A model generated the notes under the pieces. That model saw nothing but the letters and a program-made list of their open reading frames with translations. It searched no databases and was not told the DNA's origin. Made by a program: the position numbers and the translations under genes. A DNA stretch of 64,000 nucleotides. It comes from Burkholderiaceae bacterium. Its GTDB lineage: Bacteria > Pseudomonadota > Gammaproteobacteria > Burkholderiales > Burkholderiaceae_E. Below, piece by piece: positions 38,318-46,549 of this stretch (positions are counted from its first letter, which is position 1; the number at the start of each line of letters is the position of its first letter). The stretch spans positions 62,001 to 126,000 of the forward strand of contig JAMLIR010000002.1 in the NCBI GenBank assembly GCA_023954045.1. The letters run 5' to 3'.

Positions 38318-39625
38318 ATGCCCCTTTCCGCCGAGGCGCGCGAAGAGCGCGCCGTCTGGCTTCGTCTCGTCCTCACGCCGGGCATCGGCCCGGTGGCGGT
38401 GCGCCGTCTGCTCGAGGCATTCGGCCTGCCCGAAGACGTCTTCGCGGCAGGCCGCGCGAAGCTGGCGGCCGCGCTCGATAGCGCGCGCGCGCAGGCGCTG
38501 CTCGGCGCCGACGAGGCGCGCGACGCGCAGGTGCAGGCGTCGCTGCGCTGGGCCGAGGACGAGCACCACCACCTGGTCGTACTGACCGACACCGGCTATC
38601 CGCCGCGGCTGCTTGCGATCGGGGATCCGCCTCCGGTGCTGTTCGTCCGCGGCGACGTCGCGGCGCTGTCGCGCCCGTCGCTCGCCATCGTCGGCAGTCG
38701 CCACGCCACGCGCGCCGGGCTGGGCCACGCGCACGCGTTCGCGCAGGCGCTCGCCGACAGCGGGCTGCAGATCTGCAGCGGCCTCGCGCAGGGCATCGAC
38801 GCGGCCGCGCATCGCGGCGCGCTGGCCGGCCGCGCGGGCACGCTGGCGGTCGTCGGAACCGGCGTCGACCGCGTCTATCCGTCCGGCCACGCGGCGCTGG
38901 CCGATGCGATCGCCGCGCGCGGCGCGCTCGTCTCCGAGCTGCCGCTGGGGACGCTGCCGCAGCCGGCGAACTTCCCGCGGCGCAACCGGCTGATCGCCGG
39001 GCTGTCGCTCGGCGTGCTGGTCGTCGAGGCGGCGCGCCACTCGGGCTCGCTGATCACCGCGCGCCAGGCGGCCGAGTTCGGCCGCGAGGTGATGGCGATC
39101 CCGGGGTCGATCCACTCGCCGGTGTCGAAGGGGTGCCACCAGCTGATCCGCGAGGGCGCGAAGCTCGTCGAGTCCGCCGAGGACGTGCTGGTCGAGCTGC
39201 GCGCGCAGATGGCGAGTGCCGGGGCGGCGGTCGACGCGGCTTCGGCCGGCGAGCGGCCGACCGCCGGGCGCGGCGCCCGCGAGCGCGTGGCCGTTCGGGC
39301 GCGCGAGGCGCGCGAAAGACCCGATACACCCGATACACCCGATACACCCGATACACCCGATACACCCGATACACCCGATACACCCGATACACCCGATACA
39401 CCCGATACACGCGAGGCACCCGAGGCACCCGAGGCGGGCGACGCGCCGAGCCGCGCCGCCGCGACGCTGCTGGCCGCGCTGGGCTGGGATCCCGCCGACC
39501 CCGACGCGCTGGCCGAGCGCACCGGCCAGCCGGCCGGCATGGTCGCGGCGGGCCTGCTCGAACTCGAGCTGGCCGGGCTCGCCGAGCGCTGGGCCGACGG
39601 CCGCTACGTCCGCACCGGCGGCTGA
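38318..39625 (+). CDS. dprA: DNA-processing protein DprA
   Basis: This 435-residue protein loads RecA on single-stranded DNA during natural transformation. It has an N-terminal helical domain (TPGIGPVAVRRLLEAFG), the Rossmann-like DprA domain (VGSRHATRAGLGHA, ICSGLAQGIDAAAHRGAL, VSELPLGTLPQPANFPRRNRLIAGLS) and a C-terminal winged-helix domain (AATLLAALGWDP to the end). Between the last two there is a low-complexity linker with ten Asp-Thr units, nine of them DTP, encoded by a perfect 9-bp x 10 repeat. All conserved core motifs are intact. The gene follows the LysM gene by 12 bp. Confidence 0.95.
   Translation: MPLSAEAREERAVWLRLVLTPGIGPVAVRRLLEAFGLPEDVFAAGRAKLAAALDSARAQALLGADEARDAQVQASLRWAEDEHHHLVVLTDTGYPPRLLAIGDPPPVLFVRGDVAALSRPSLAIVGSRHATRAGLGHAHAFAQALADSGLQICSGLAQGIDAAAHRGALAGRAGTLAVVGTGVDRVYPSGHAALADAIAARGALVSELPLGTLPQPANFPRRNRLIAGLSLGVLVVEAARHSGSLITARQAAEFGREVMAIPGSIHSPVSKGCHQLIREGAKLVESAEDVLVELRAQMASAGAAVDAASAGERPTAGRGARERVAVRAREARERPDTPDTPDTPDTPDTPDTPDTPDTPDTPDTREAPEAPEAGDAPSRAAATLLAALGWDPADPDALAERTGQPAGMVAAGLLELELAGLAERWADGRYVRTGG
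39321..39410 (+). repeat. 9-bp x 10 perfect tandem repeat inside dprA
   Basis: The unit CCGATACAC is repeated ten times without error, then degrades into GCGAGGCAC and CCGAGGCAC. In the dprA frame it encodes Asp-Thr-Pro repeats. Because the unit is nine bases, changes in copy number keep the frame. The repeat is open in all six frames, which makes several long spurious reading frames here. Its composition (56% GC) is lower than its surroundings. Confidence 0.95.
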
Positions 39626-39747
39626 GCGCCCGGGGCGGGCGCGAGCCCCCCAGCCCCGGCCCCGCGGCAGCGCCAGCCGCCCCGGCGGCCGCAGGTGACG
39701 TCGGCGCGGTCGGCCATCCGGCCGCGGCCGTCCGTCCGACCCCCGGC

Positions 39748-39777
39748 TTGCGCCCGGTCCCGGCCGGCATCTATGAT
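39748..39777 (+). promoter_or_regulatory. Candidate sigma-70 promoter of topB
   Basis: TTGCGC (39748-39753) and TATGAT (39772-39777) are separated by 18 bases, 55 bp before the topB start. TATGAT is the only good -10 match in the 207-bp gap after dprA; the remainder of that gap is GC-rich with no other signal. Confidence 0.5.
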
Positions 39778-39832
39778 TGGCGCCCTTTCGCGCGGCGCCG
39801 ACCCGCGCCGCCACCGCCCGGCCCGGGAACCC

Positions 39833-42577
39833 ATGAGCAAAGCCCTGATCATCGCCGAGAAACCGTCCGTCGCCGCCGACATCGCGCGCGCGCTCGGCGG
39901 CTTCGCGCGTCAGGGGGAGTATTTCGAGAGCGACGACTACGTGCTCTCGTCGGCGGTCGGGCACCTGGTCGAGATCGCCGCGCCCGAGCAATACGAGGTC
40001 AAGCGCGGCAAGTGGTCGTTCGCGCACCTGCCGGTGATCCCGCCGCACTTCGACCTGCAGCCGATCGCGCGCAGCGAGGACAGGCTGAAGCTGCTCACCC
40101 GGCTGATCAAGCGCAAGGACGTCGGGCGGCTGATCAACGCCTGCGACGCGGGCCGCGAAGGCGAGCTGATCTTCCGGCTGATCGTCCAGTACGCCAAGGC
40201 CCGGCAGCCGATCCAGCGGCTGTGGCTGCAGTCGATGACGCCGGCGTCGATCCGCGAGGCGTTCGCGACGCTGCGCGACGACGCGCAGATGCTGCCGCTC
40301 GCCGACGCGGCGCGCAGCCGCTCGGAGGCCGACTGGCTGGTCGGCATCAACGGCACGCGCGCGATGACCGCGTTCAACTCGCGCGACGGCGGCTTCTACA
40401 AGACCACCGTCGGCCGCGTCCAGACGCCGACGCTGACGATCGTCGTCGAGCGCGAGGAGCGCATCAAGCGCTTCGTGCCGCGCGAGTACTTCGAAGTCCG
40501 GGCAACGTTCTCGGCCGAAGCGGGCACTTACGAAGGACGCTGGTTCGATCCCGCGTTCAAGCGTTCGGAGGGCGAGCCGGACGGGCGCGCCGAGCGGCTG
40601 TGGGAGCGCGAGCGCGCGGCCGCGATCGTCGAACGCTGCCGCGACAAGCCGGGGCAGGTCACCGAGGAGTCCAGGCCCAGCACCCAGCTGTCGCCGGCGC
40701 TGTTCGACCTCACCAGCCTGCAGCGCGAGGCGAACTCGCGCTTCGGGTTCTCGGCGCGCACCACGCTGTCGATCGCGCAGGCGCTCTACGAGCGACACAA
40801 GGTCCTGACCTACCCGCGGACCGACTCGCGGGCCCTTCCGGAAGACTACCTTCCGACCGTCAGGCAGACGCTGGGCGTCCTCGAGGACGACCGTGGCTAC
40901 GGACCGTTCGCGCGCCAGATCCTGGGCAAGGACTGGGTGCGGCCCAACAAGCGGGTCTTCGACAACTCGAAGGTGTCGGACCACTTCGCGATCATCCCGA
41001 CCCAGCAGGCGCCGAAGGCGGGGAGCCTGTCGGAGGCCGAGCACAAGGTCTACGACCTCGTCGTGCGGCGCTTCCTCGCCGTGTTCTTCCCCGCGGCCGA
41101 GTACCTGGTCACGACGCGCGTCACGCTGGTCGAGGGCGAGTCGTTCAAGACCGAGGGCAAGGTGCTGGTCAATCCCGGCTGGCTGGCGATCTACGGCCGC
41201 GAGGGCGTGGCCGACGCGACGCTGGTGCCGGTCAAGGCGAACGAGCGAGTGCTCACTAGCGAGATCGAGTTGCAGGCGCTTGCGACCAGGCCGCCCGCCC
41301 GGTACAACGAGGCGACGTTGCTGGCGGCCATGGAAGGCGCCGGCAAGCTGATCGAGGACGACGACCTGCGCGAGGCGATGGCCGAGAAGGGACTCGGAAC
41401 GCCGGCCACCCGCGCCGCGATCATCGAGGGCCTGATCGCCGAGAACTACCTGGTCCGCGAAGGCCGCGACCTGGTGCCGACCACGAAGGCGTTCCAGCTG
41501 CTGACGCTGCTGCGCGGGCTGGGGGTGGCCGAACTGACCGCGCCCGAGCTGACCGGCGAGTGGGAATACAAGCTCTCGCAGATCGAGCGCGGCCGTCTCG
41601 GGCGCGACGCGTTCATGCGCGAGATCGCGGCGATGACGCGCCAGATCGTCGAGCGCGCGAAGAACTACCAGCTCGACAGCGTCCCCGGCGACTACGCGAC
41701 GCTGTCGACGCCGTGCCCGAAGTGCGGCGGCGTGGTCCAGGAGAACTACAAGCGCTTCGCCTGCACGAAGTGCGACTTCTCGATCACCAAGATCCCCGGG
41801 GCGCGCCAGCTCGAGGTGGCCGAGGCCGAGCAGCTACTGCGCGAGGGCAGGATCGGCCCGCTGCAGGGGTTCCGCAGCCGGCTCGGGCGGCCGTTCGCCG
41901 CGATCCTCAAGCTCACGCCCGAGCACAAGCTCGAGTTCGACTTCGGGCAGGCGAGCGGCGACGAAGAGGCCGGCGAGCCGGTCGACTTCGGCGACCAGGC
42001 GCCGCTGGGTCCGTGCCCGAAGTGCGGCGCGAACGTCTTCGAGCACGGGATGAGCTACGTCTGCGAGAAGTCCGTCGGCCCGGCGCGCAGCTGCGATTTC
42101 CGCAGCGGAAAAATCATCCTCCAGCAGGAGGTCTCGCGCGAGCAGATGGGCAAGCTGCTGGCCGAGGGGCGCACCGACCTGCTGCAGGGCTTCGTCTCGT
42201 CACGCACGCGGCGCCGCTTCAAGGCGTTCCTGGTGCGCGGCGCCGACGGCAAGATCGGCTTCGAGTTCGAGCCCCGTCCGGCGCGCGCGCCGCGGCCTTC
42301 CGCAGCCGCAGCGCCTGCGCCGCAAGCCGCGGGCGCGGAGCGGCCGGGCACCGCGGCGAAGAAGACCGCGACGCGCAAGGCCGCTCCGCCGACGAAGAAG
42401 CCCGCGGCGGCGAAGAAGCCCGCGGCGGCGAAGAAGACCGCGGCAGCGAAGAAGACCGCGGCGAAGAAGACCGTGGTGACGACGAGGGCCGCGGCGGCGA
42501 AGAAGTCGGCGGTCAGGAAGAAGTCCGCAGCGAAGAAAGCCCCCGCATCGCGGGGCGCCAGGGCCCCGAAGGGCTGA
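39833..42577 (+). CDS. topB: DNA topoisomerase III with lysine/alanine-rich tail
   Basis: This 914-residue type IA topoisomerase starts with a TOPRIM domain (ALIIAEKPSVAADIARALGG; acidic residues in INACDAGREGEL). The active-site Tyr327 lies in LTYPRTDSRALP, one residue from the E. coli position. It lacks the long C-terminus of E. coli TopB but has zinc-ribbon cysteines CPKCGG and CPKCGAN near residues 630-730. The last 75 residues are built of Ala-Ala-Lys-Lys, Pro and Thr repeats like histone H1 or a bacterial H1-like protein, and should bind DNA without sequence preference. The enzyme decatenates DNA and resolves single-stranded junctions. Its promoter seems to lie 55 bp upstream. Confidence 0.93.
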   Translation: MSKALIIAEKPSVAADIARALGGFARQGEYFESDDYVLSSAVGHLVEIAAPEQYEVKRGKWSFAHLPVIPPHFDLQPIARSEDRLKLLTRLIKRKDVGRLINACDAGREGELIFRLIVQYAKARQPIQRLWLQSMTPASIREAFATLRDDAQMLPLADAARSRSEADWLVGINGTRAMTAFNSRDGGFYKTTVGRVQTPTLTIVVEREERIKRFVPREYFEVRATFSAEAGTYEGRWFDPAFKRSEGEPDGRAERLWERERAAAIVERCRDKPGQVTEESRPSTQLSPALFDLTSLQREANSRFGFSARTTLSIAQALYERHKVLTYPRTDSRALPEDYLPTVRQTLGVLEDDRGYGPFARQILGKDWVRPNKRVFDNSKVSDHFAIIPTQQAPKAGSLSEAEHKVYDLVVRRFLAVFFPAAEYLVTTRVTLVEGESFKTEGKVLVNPGWLAIYGREGVADATLVPVKANERVLTSEIELQALATRPPARYNEATLLAAMEGAGKLIEDDDLREAMAEKGLGTPATRAAIIEGLIAENYLVREGRDLVPTTKAFQLLTLLRGLGVAELTAPELTGEWEYKLSQIERGRLGRDAFMREIAAMTRQIVERAKNYQLDSVPGDYATLSTPCPKCGGVVQENYKRFACTKCDFSITKIPGARQLEVAEAEQLLREGRIGPLQGFRSRLGRPFAAILKLTPEHKLEFDFGQASGDEEAGEPVDFGDQAPLGPCPKCGANVFEHGMSYVCEKSVGPARSCDFRSGKIILQQEVSREQMGKLLAEGRTDLLQGFVSSRTRRRFKAFLVRGADGKIGFEFEPRPARAPRPSAAAAPAPQAAGAERPGTAAKKTATRKAAPPTKKPAAAKKPAAAKKTAAAKKTAAKKTVVTTRAAAAKKSAVRKKSAAKKAPASRGARAPKG

Positions 42578-42660
42578 TTTCGCCGGCGGCCCGCGCGGCG
42601 CCGGGCAGCAGCTGCATCGACGGACGGCTCGCACGGCGCCGGATCGCGGCACGGCGCCCG

Positions 42661-42689
42661 TTTACACCCATCCGATTCGACAGTACACT
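42661..42689 (+). promoter_or_regulatory. Sigma-70 promoter of the gentisate operon regulator
   Basis: TTTACA (42661-42666) and TACACT (42684-42689) are separated by exactly 17 bases, about 88 bp before the MarR GTG start. This is one of the best promoter matches in the window. The rest of the topB-marR gap shows nothing clear. Confidence 0.65.
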
Positions 42690-42776
42690 GAGTTTTTCGG
42701 GGCCGCTCGCCGGGCCACCCGCCGCGGTCGCGACCGCGCCACGGAGCCGCGGCCGTCTTCCCGCGGGGTCGCCGTC

Positions 42777-43256
42777 GTGTCGCTCGAACAGCTCAACCGG
42801 AAGCCGGGCCACCTGATCCGCCGCGCGCAGCAAATCGCGGTCGCCGTCTTCATGGAAGAGTGCAGCGCCTTCGACCTCACGCCGGTGCAGTACGCGGCGC
42901 TCACCGCGATCGGACTGCAGCCCGACGTCGACGCCACCCGGCTGTCGCAGCTGATCGCGCTCGATCGGTCGACCGTCGGCAGCGTGCTCGAGCGCCTCGA
43001 AGCGAAGGCGCTGGTGCTGCGCAACCCGAGCCCCGAAGACCGGCGCATCAAGCTGCTGCGGCTCAGCGACGCGGGGCGCGCGCTGCTGCGCAAGGTCGAT
43101 GCGGCGGTCGAGCGCGCGCAGCAGCGGATCGTCGCCCCGTTGCGCCCCGAGGAACGCAAGACCTTCATCCGGCTGCTCACGCAGCTGGTCGAATCGAACA
43201 ACGCGCTCTCGCGCGCGCCCGCGGCCCAGGGCGACCGAATCGGCACGGCGGCCTGA
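42777..43256 (+). CDS. MarR family transcriptional regulator
   Basis: This 159-residue winged-helix protein has LTPVQYAALTAIGLQPDV, the helix-turn-helix ATRLSQLIALDRSTVGSVLERLE, and the wing NPSPEDRRIKLLRLSDAG, all typical of MarR. It starts with GTG at 42777. It is placed directly before the genes of the gentisate pathway, on the same strand with a 92-bp gap. A ligand-responsive repressor of those genes is the most likely role, with 3-hydroxybenzoate or gentisate as effector. The position after its own promoter suggests it either autoregulates or is cotranscribed with the catabolic genes. Confidence 0.88.
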   Translation: MSLEQLNRKPGHLIRRAQQIAVAVFMEECSAFDLTPVQYAALTAIGLQPDVDATRLSQLIALDRSTVGSVLERLEAKALVLRNPSPEDRRIKLLRLSDAGRALLRKVDAAVERAQQRIVAPLRPEERKTFIRLLTQLVESNNALSRAPAAQGDRIGTAA

Positions 43257-43348
43257 GAACCCGTGGGGGAACCCGCCATACCCGAGCGGACCGCACCCTA
43301 TCGACCCCGCAAGCCCAACGACATAACCACCCGGAGGCGGCGATTCCC

Positions 43349-44539
43349 ATGACACAGCAAACGGTCCTGATCTGCGGCGGCGGCATCGGCGGGCTTGCGG
43401 CAGCGCTCGTGCTCGCGCGCCAGGGCTACCGGGTCGAGGTATTCGAGCAGTCCGACGCGTTCAAGGAGATCGGCGCGGGCATCCAGATCGGCCCCAATGC
43501 GTTCCGCATGTTCGAACACCTGGGCCTGACCGGCGCGATCGACAACGTCGCCTACTACCCCGGCAAGCTGTGCATGCGCGACGTGCGCAGCGGCGAAATC
43601 GTCGCACAGCTGCCGGTCTCGGCGGCCTCGGAGGCCACCTACGGCTACCCGTACGGCGTCATCTACCGGGTGGACCTGCACGCGGTGCTGCTCGAGGCCT
43701 GCGCGGCGCAGCCGTCGGTGGGCCTGTACACGCACGCCAAGGTCGAGCGCTTCGCGCAGGACGACGCGGGCGTCACGGTCACGCTCGCCGACGGCCGCAG
43801 GTTCAAGGGCGCGGCGCTGATCGGCGCCGACGGACTGTGGAGCGCGGTGCGCCAGGCGATCGTCGCCGACGGCGCGCCGCGCGTCTCGGGCCACGTCGCC
43901 TATCGCGCGGTGCTGCCGGTCGGCGAGGTGCCGAAGCACCTGTACAGCCCCGACGTCGTGCTGTGGGGCGGCGAGAAGACCCACCTGGTCCACTACCCGC
44001 TGCGCCGCGGCGAGCTGTACAACCTGGTCGCCGTGTTCCACAGCGACCGCTACGAGGAGGGCTGGAACATCTTCGGCGACCCGCACGAGCTGCACGAGCG
44101 CTTCGCCGACGCGGTCGGGCCGGTGCGCGAGCTCCTCGGCAAGATCGAGACCTGGAAGATGTGGGTGCTGTGCGACCGCGAGCCGGTGAAGAACTGGTCG
44201 CAGGGCCGCGTCACGCTGCTCGGCGACGCCGCGCACCCGATGCTGCAGTACCTCGCGCAGGGCGCGTGCATGGCGATCGAGGACGCCGCCGTGCTGGGCG
44301 CGGCGCTCGAGCGCGCCAACGGCGACTTCGCTGCCGCGTTCCAGGAGTACCAGCGCGTGCGCTACCTGCGCACCGGCCGCGTGCAGCTCACCGCGCGCTT
44401 CTACGGCGACATCTACCACGCGTCGGGCGTCACCCGCGAGCTGCGCAACCAGCTGTTCCAGTCGGGCACCGAGAGCGCCGGCTTCGCCGGGCTGAAGTGG
44501 CTCTACCAGGGCGTCGACCCGACGACCGTGTTCGCCTGA
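43349..44539 (+). CDS. 3-hydroxybenzoate 6-hydroxylase (FAD monooxygenase)
   Basis: This 396-residue group-A flavoprotein monooxygenase has the dinucleotide motif LICGGGIGGLAAALVL (FAD), the DG motif ALIGADGLWSAVRQ and the GD motif LLGDAAHPMLQYLAQG. FEQSDAFKEIGAGIQIGPNA and SPDVVLWGGEKTHLVHYPL match 3-hydroxybenzoate 6-hydroxylases. It would convert 3-hydroxybenzoate with NADH and O2 to gentisate, the substrate of the next gene product. CCGGAGGCGG upstream gives a good ribosome binding site. Salicylate hydroxylases are related, but a catechol-forming enzyme would not suit the gentisate dioxygenase neighbour. The pathway runs in the cytoplasm. Confidence 0.85.
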   Translation: MTQQTVLICGGGIGGLAAALVLARQGYRVEVFEQSDAFKEIGAGIQIGPNAFRMFEHLGLTGAIDNVAYYPGKLCMRDVRSGEIVAQLPVSAASEATYGYPYGVIYRVDLHAVLLEACAAQPSVGLYTHAKVERFAQDDAGVTVTLADGRRFKGAALIGADGLWSAVRQAIVADGAPRVSGHVAYRAVLPVGEVPKHLYSPDVVLWGGEKTHLVHYPLRRGELYNLVAVFHSDRYEEGWNIFGDPHELHERFADAVGPVRELLGKIETWKMWVLCDREPVKNWSQGRVTLLGDAAHPMLQYLAQGACMAIEDAAVLGAALERANGDFAAAFQEYQRVRYLRTGRVQLTARFYGDIYHASGVTRELRNQLFQSGTESAGFAGLKWLYQGVDPTTVFA

Positions 44540-44588
44540 GGCGGCCGGCCGACACACGAGATCGACCCGCATCCCCCCGAGGCACTCG

Positions 44589-45668
44589 ATGGACACGACC
44601 GCGACCCGCGCCGCCGACGAGCGCGCGCGCCTGTACGCCGAGATGGACCCGGCGAACCTCACGCCTCTGTGGGAGTCGCTGCACGCGCTGGTGCCCAGGC
44701 AGCCGCGCTCGCCGTGCCTGCCGGCGCTGTGGCGCTACGACGCGGTGCGCCCGTTCCTGATGCGCTCGGGCGAAGTGATCACCGCCGAGGAAGCGGTGCG
44801 GCGCGTGCTGATCCTCGAGAACCCGGGGCTGCGCGGCCAGTCGGCGATCACGCAGACGCTCTACGCGGGCCTGCAGCTGATCCTGCCCGGAGAAATCGCG
44901 CCGAGCCATCGCCACGCGCAGACCGCGCTGCGCTTCGTCGTCGAAGGCGCGGGCGCGTTCACCGCGGTCAACGGCGAGCGCACGACGATGCACCCCGGCG
45001 ACTTCATCATCACGCCGAGCTGGACCTGGCACGACCACGGCAACGAGTCGCGCAACCCGGTGATCTGGCTCGACGGGCTCGACATCCCGACGGTGCGGAT
45101 GCTCGACGCCGGCTTCGCCGAGAACTACCCCGCCCCGCAGCAGCCGGTCGTGCGCAGCGAGGGCAGCAACTTCGCGCGCTTCGGCGCGAACATGGCGCCG
45201 ATGGCGCACGACGCCGAGGCCGATCCGCACGGACCCACGTCGCCGCTGTTCGCGTATCCGTACGAGCGCTCGCGCGAGGCGCTCGCGCGGCTGCGCCGCG
45301 ACGCGGCGATCGATCCCTGGGACGGCTTCAAGCTGCGCTACCTGAACCCCGCCACCGGCGGCTGGCCGATGCCGACGATCGCGGCGTTCCTGCAGATGCT
45401 GCCCGCGGGCTTCGAGGGCAAGGCCTGGCGGCAGACCGACGGCGCCGTGTTCAGCGTCGTCGAGGGCCGCGGCCGCGCCACCGTCGAGCGCGAGGTCGAC
45501 GGCGAGGTCGAGCGCACGGTGTTCGAGTTCGGGCCGCGCGACCACTTCGTCGTTCCGTCGTGGCACCGCTGCCGCCTCTCGGCCGACGAGGATGCGGTAC
45601 TGTTCAGCTTTTCGGACCGGCCGATCCACGCCGCGCTGGGCCTGCTGCGCGAGGAGCGGCTCGGCTGA
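44589..45668 (+). CDS. Gentisate 1,2-dioxygenase
   Basis: This 359-residue bicupin opens the ring of gentisate to maleylpyruvate using Fe2+ and O2. The iron ligands of the first cupin are visible as His107 and His109 in APSHRHAQTALRF, with the third His in TWHDHGNES. The second cupin (VFEFGPRDHFVVPSWHRC) is present but lacks a full ligand set, as is usual. Length fits the family. It follows the monooxygenase by 49 bp and is followed by a fumarylacetoacetate hydrolase-fold gene, so the set encodes 3-hydroxybenzoate to pyruvate and fumarate, minus an isomerase. Confidence 0.92.
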   Translation: MDTTATRAADERARLYAEMDPANLTPLWESLHALVPRQPRSPCLPALWRYDAVRPFLMRSGEVITAEEAVRRVLILENPGLRGQSAITQTLYAGLQLILPGEIAPSHRHAQTALRFVVEGAGAFTAVNGERTTMHPGDFIITPSWTWHDHGNESRNPVIWLDGLDIPTVRMLDAGFAENYPAPQQPVVRSEGSNFARFGANMAPMAHDAEADPHGPTSPLFAYPYERSREALARLRRDAAIDPWDGFKLRYLNPATGGWPMPTIAAFLQMLPAGFEGKAWRQTDGAVFSVVEGRGRATVEREVDGEVERTVFEFGPRDHFVVPSWHRCRLSADEDAVLFSFSDRPIHAALGLLREERLG

Positions 45669-45747
45669 GCCGGGCGCGCGCCGCGCCCGCACCGGGGCCA
45701 TCGTCGCGCGCCGGCCCGCCGTGCCAACCCCTTCCGGAGAATCGCCC

Positions 45748-46443
45748 GTGGCTTACGTCGTTCCCGCCCCCGAAACCGTTTCGCTGCCGGTCGTCGGCAG
45801 CGCCGACCGCTTCCCGGTCCGCCGCGTCTACTGCGTGGGCCGCAACTACGAGGCGCACGCGAAGGAGATGGGCTTCACCGGGCGCGAGCCGCCGTTCTTC
45901 TTCCTGAAGCCGGCCGACGCGGTCGTGCCGGTGCCGGCCGGCACCGTCGGCGAGATCGCGTACCCGTCGCTGACGAAGGACCTGCACCACGAGATCGAGC
46001 TGGTGGTCGCGATCGGCCAGGGCGGCCGCGACATCGCGGTCGCCGACGCGGCGAAGCACATCTACGGCTACGCGGTCGGCCTCGACATGACGCGGCGCGA
46101 CCTGCAGGGCGAGATGAAGAAGCAGGGCCGGCCGTGGTGCATCGGCAAGGGCTTCGACCAGTCGGCGCCGATCGGCCCGGTCACGCCGATCGCGGCGTCG
46201 GGCGAGATCACCCGCGGCGCGATCACGCTCACGGTCAACGATGCACCGCGCCAGGCGAGCGACGTGTCGATGCTGATCTGGAACGTCAACGAGGTGATCG
46301 CGCACCTGTCGGCCGCCTGGACGCTCGCGCCCGGCGACCTGATCATGACCGGCACCCCCGAGGGCGTGGCGGCGGTCGTGCGCGGCGACCGGATGCACGG
46401 CGAGATCGCCGGGCTCGGCGCGCTCGACGTGGTCGTGCGCTGA
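45748..46443 (+). CDS. Fumarylpyruvate hydrolase (FAH family)
   Basis: This 231-residue protein has the fumarylacetoacetate hydrolase fold, with metal-binding acidic residues in HHEIELVVAIGQGG and YAVGLDMTRRDLQ and the end motif ITGTPEGVAAV-like MTGTPEGVAAV. It should hydrolyse fumarylpyruvate to fumarate and pyruvate, the last step of the gentisate route. The start is GTG at 45748 (VAYVVPAPETVS), preceded by TCCGGAGA; the frame is open upstream, but that part is Arg/Pro-rich and overlaps the dioxygenase end. Because no maleylpyruvate isomerase gene is present, direct hydrolysis of maleylpyruvate is another possibility. Confidence 0.87.
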   Translation: MAYVVPAPETVSLPVVGSADRFPVRRVYCVGRNYEAHAKEMGFTGREPPFFFLKPADAVVPVPAGTVGEIAYPSLTKDLHHEIELVVAIGQGGRDIAVADAAKHIYGYAVGLDMTRRDLQGEMKKQGRPWCIGKGFDQSAPIGPVTPIAASGEITRGAITLTVNDAPRQASDVSMLIWNVNEVIAHLSAAWTLAPGDLIMTGTPEGVAAVVRGDRMHGEIAGLGALDVVVR

Positions 46444-46549
46444 GCGCGATCCGCGGCCCGAGACGGTCGCCGGCCCCTTCGCGCCTCGCCATCGGCACCC
46501 CGGCCCCCGCCTGTCGCGCGCCGCCCTGCGATCCACGCGCTCGTCGACG

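Noticed and set aside
39321-39410. Possible CRISPR-like array
   Set aside because: The repeats are 9 bp, contiguous and without spacers, and they lie inside dprA in frame.
42360-42545. Tandem DNA repeats of GCGGCGAAGAAG type
   Set aside because: They are codon-level repeats encoding the Lys/Ala tail of TopB, so they are reported under that gene.
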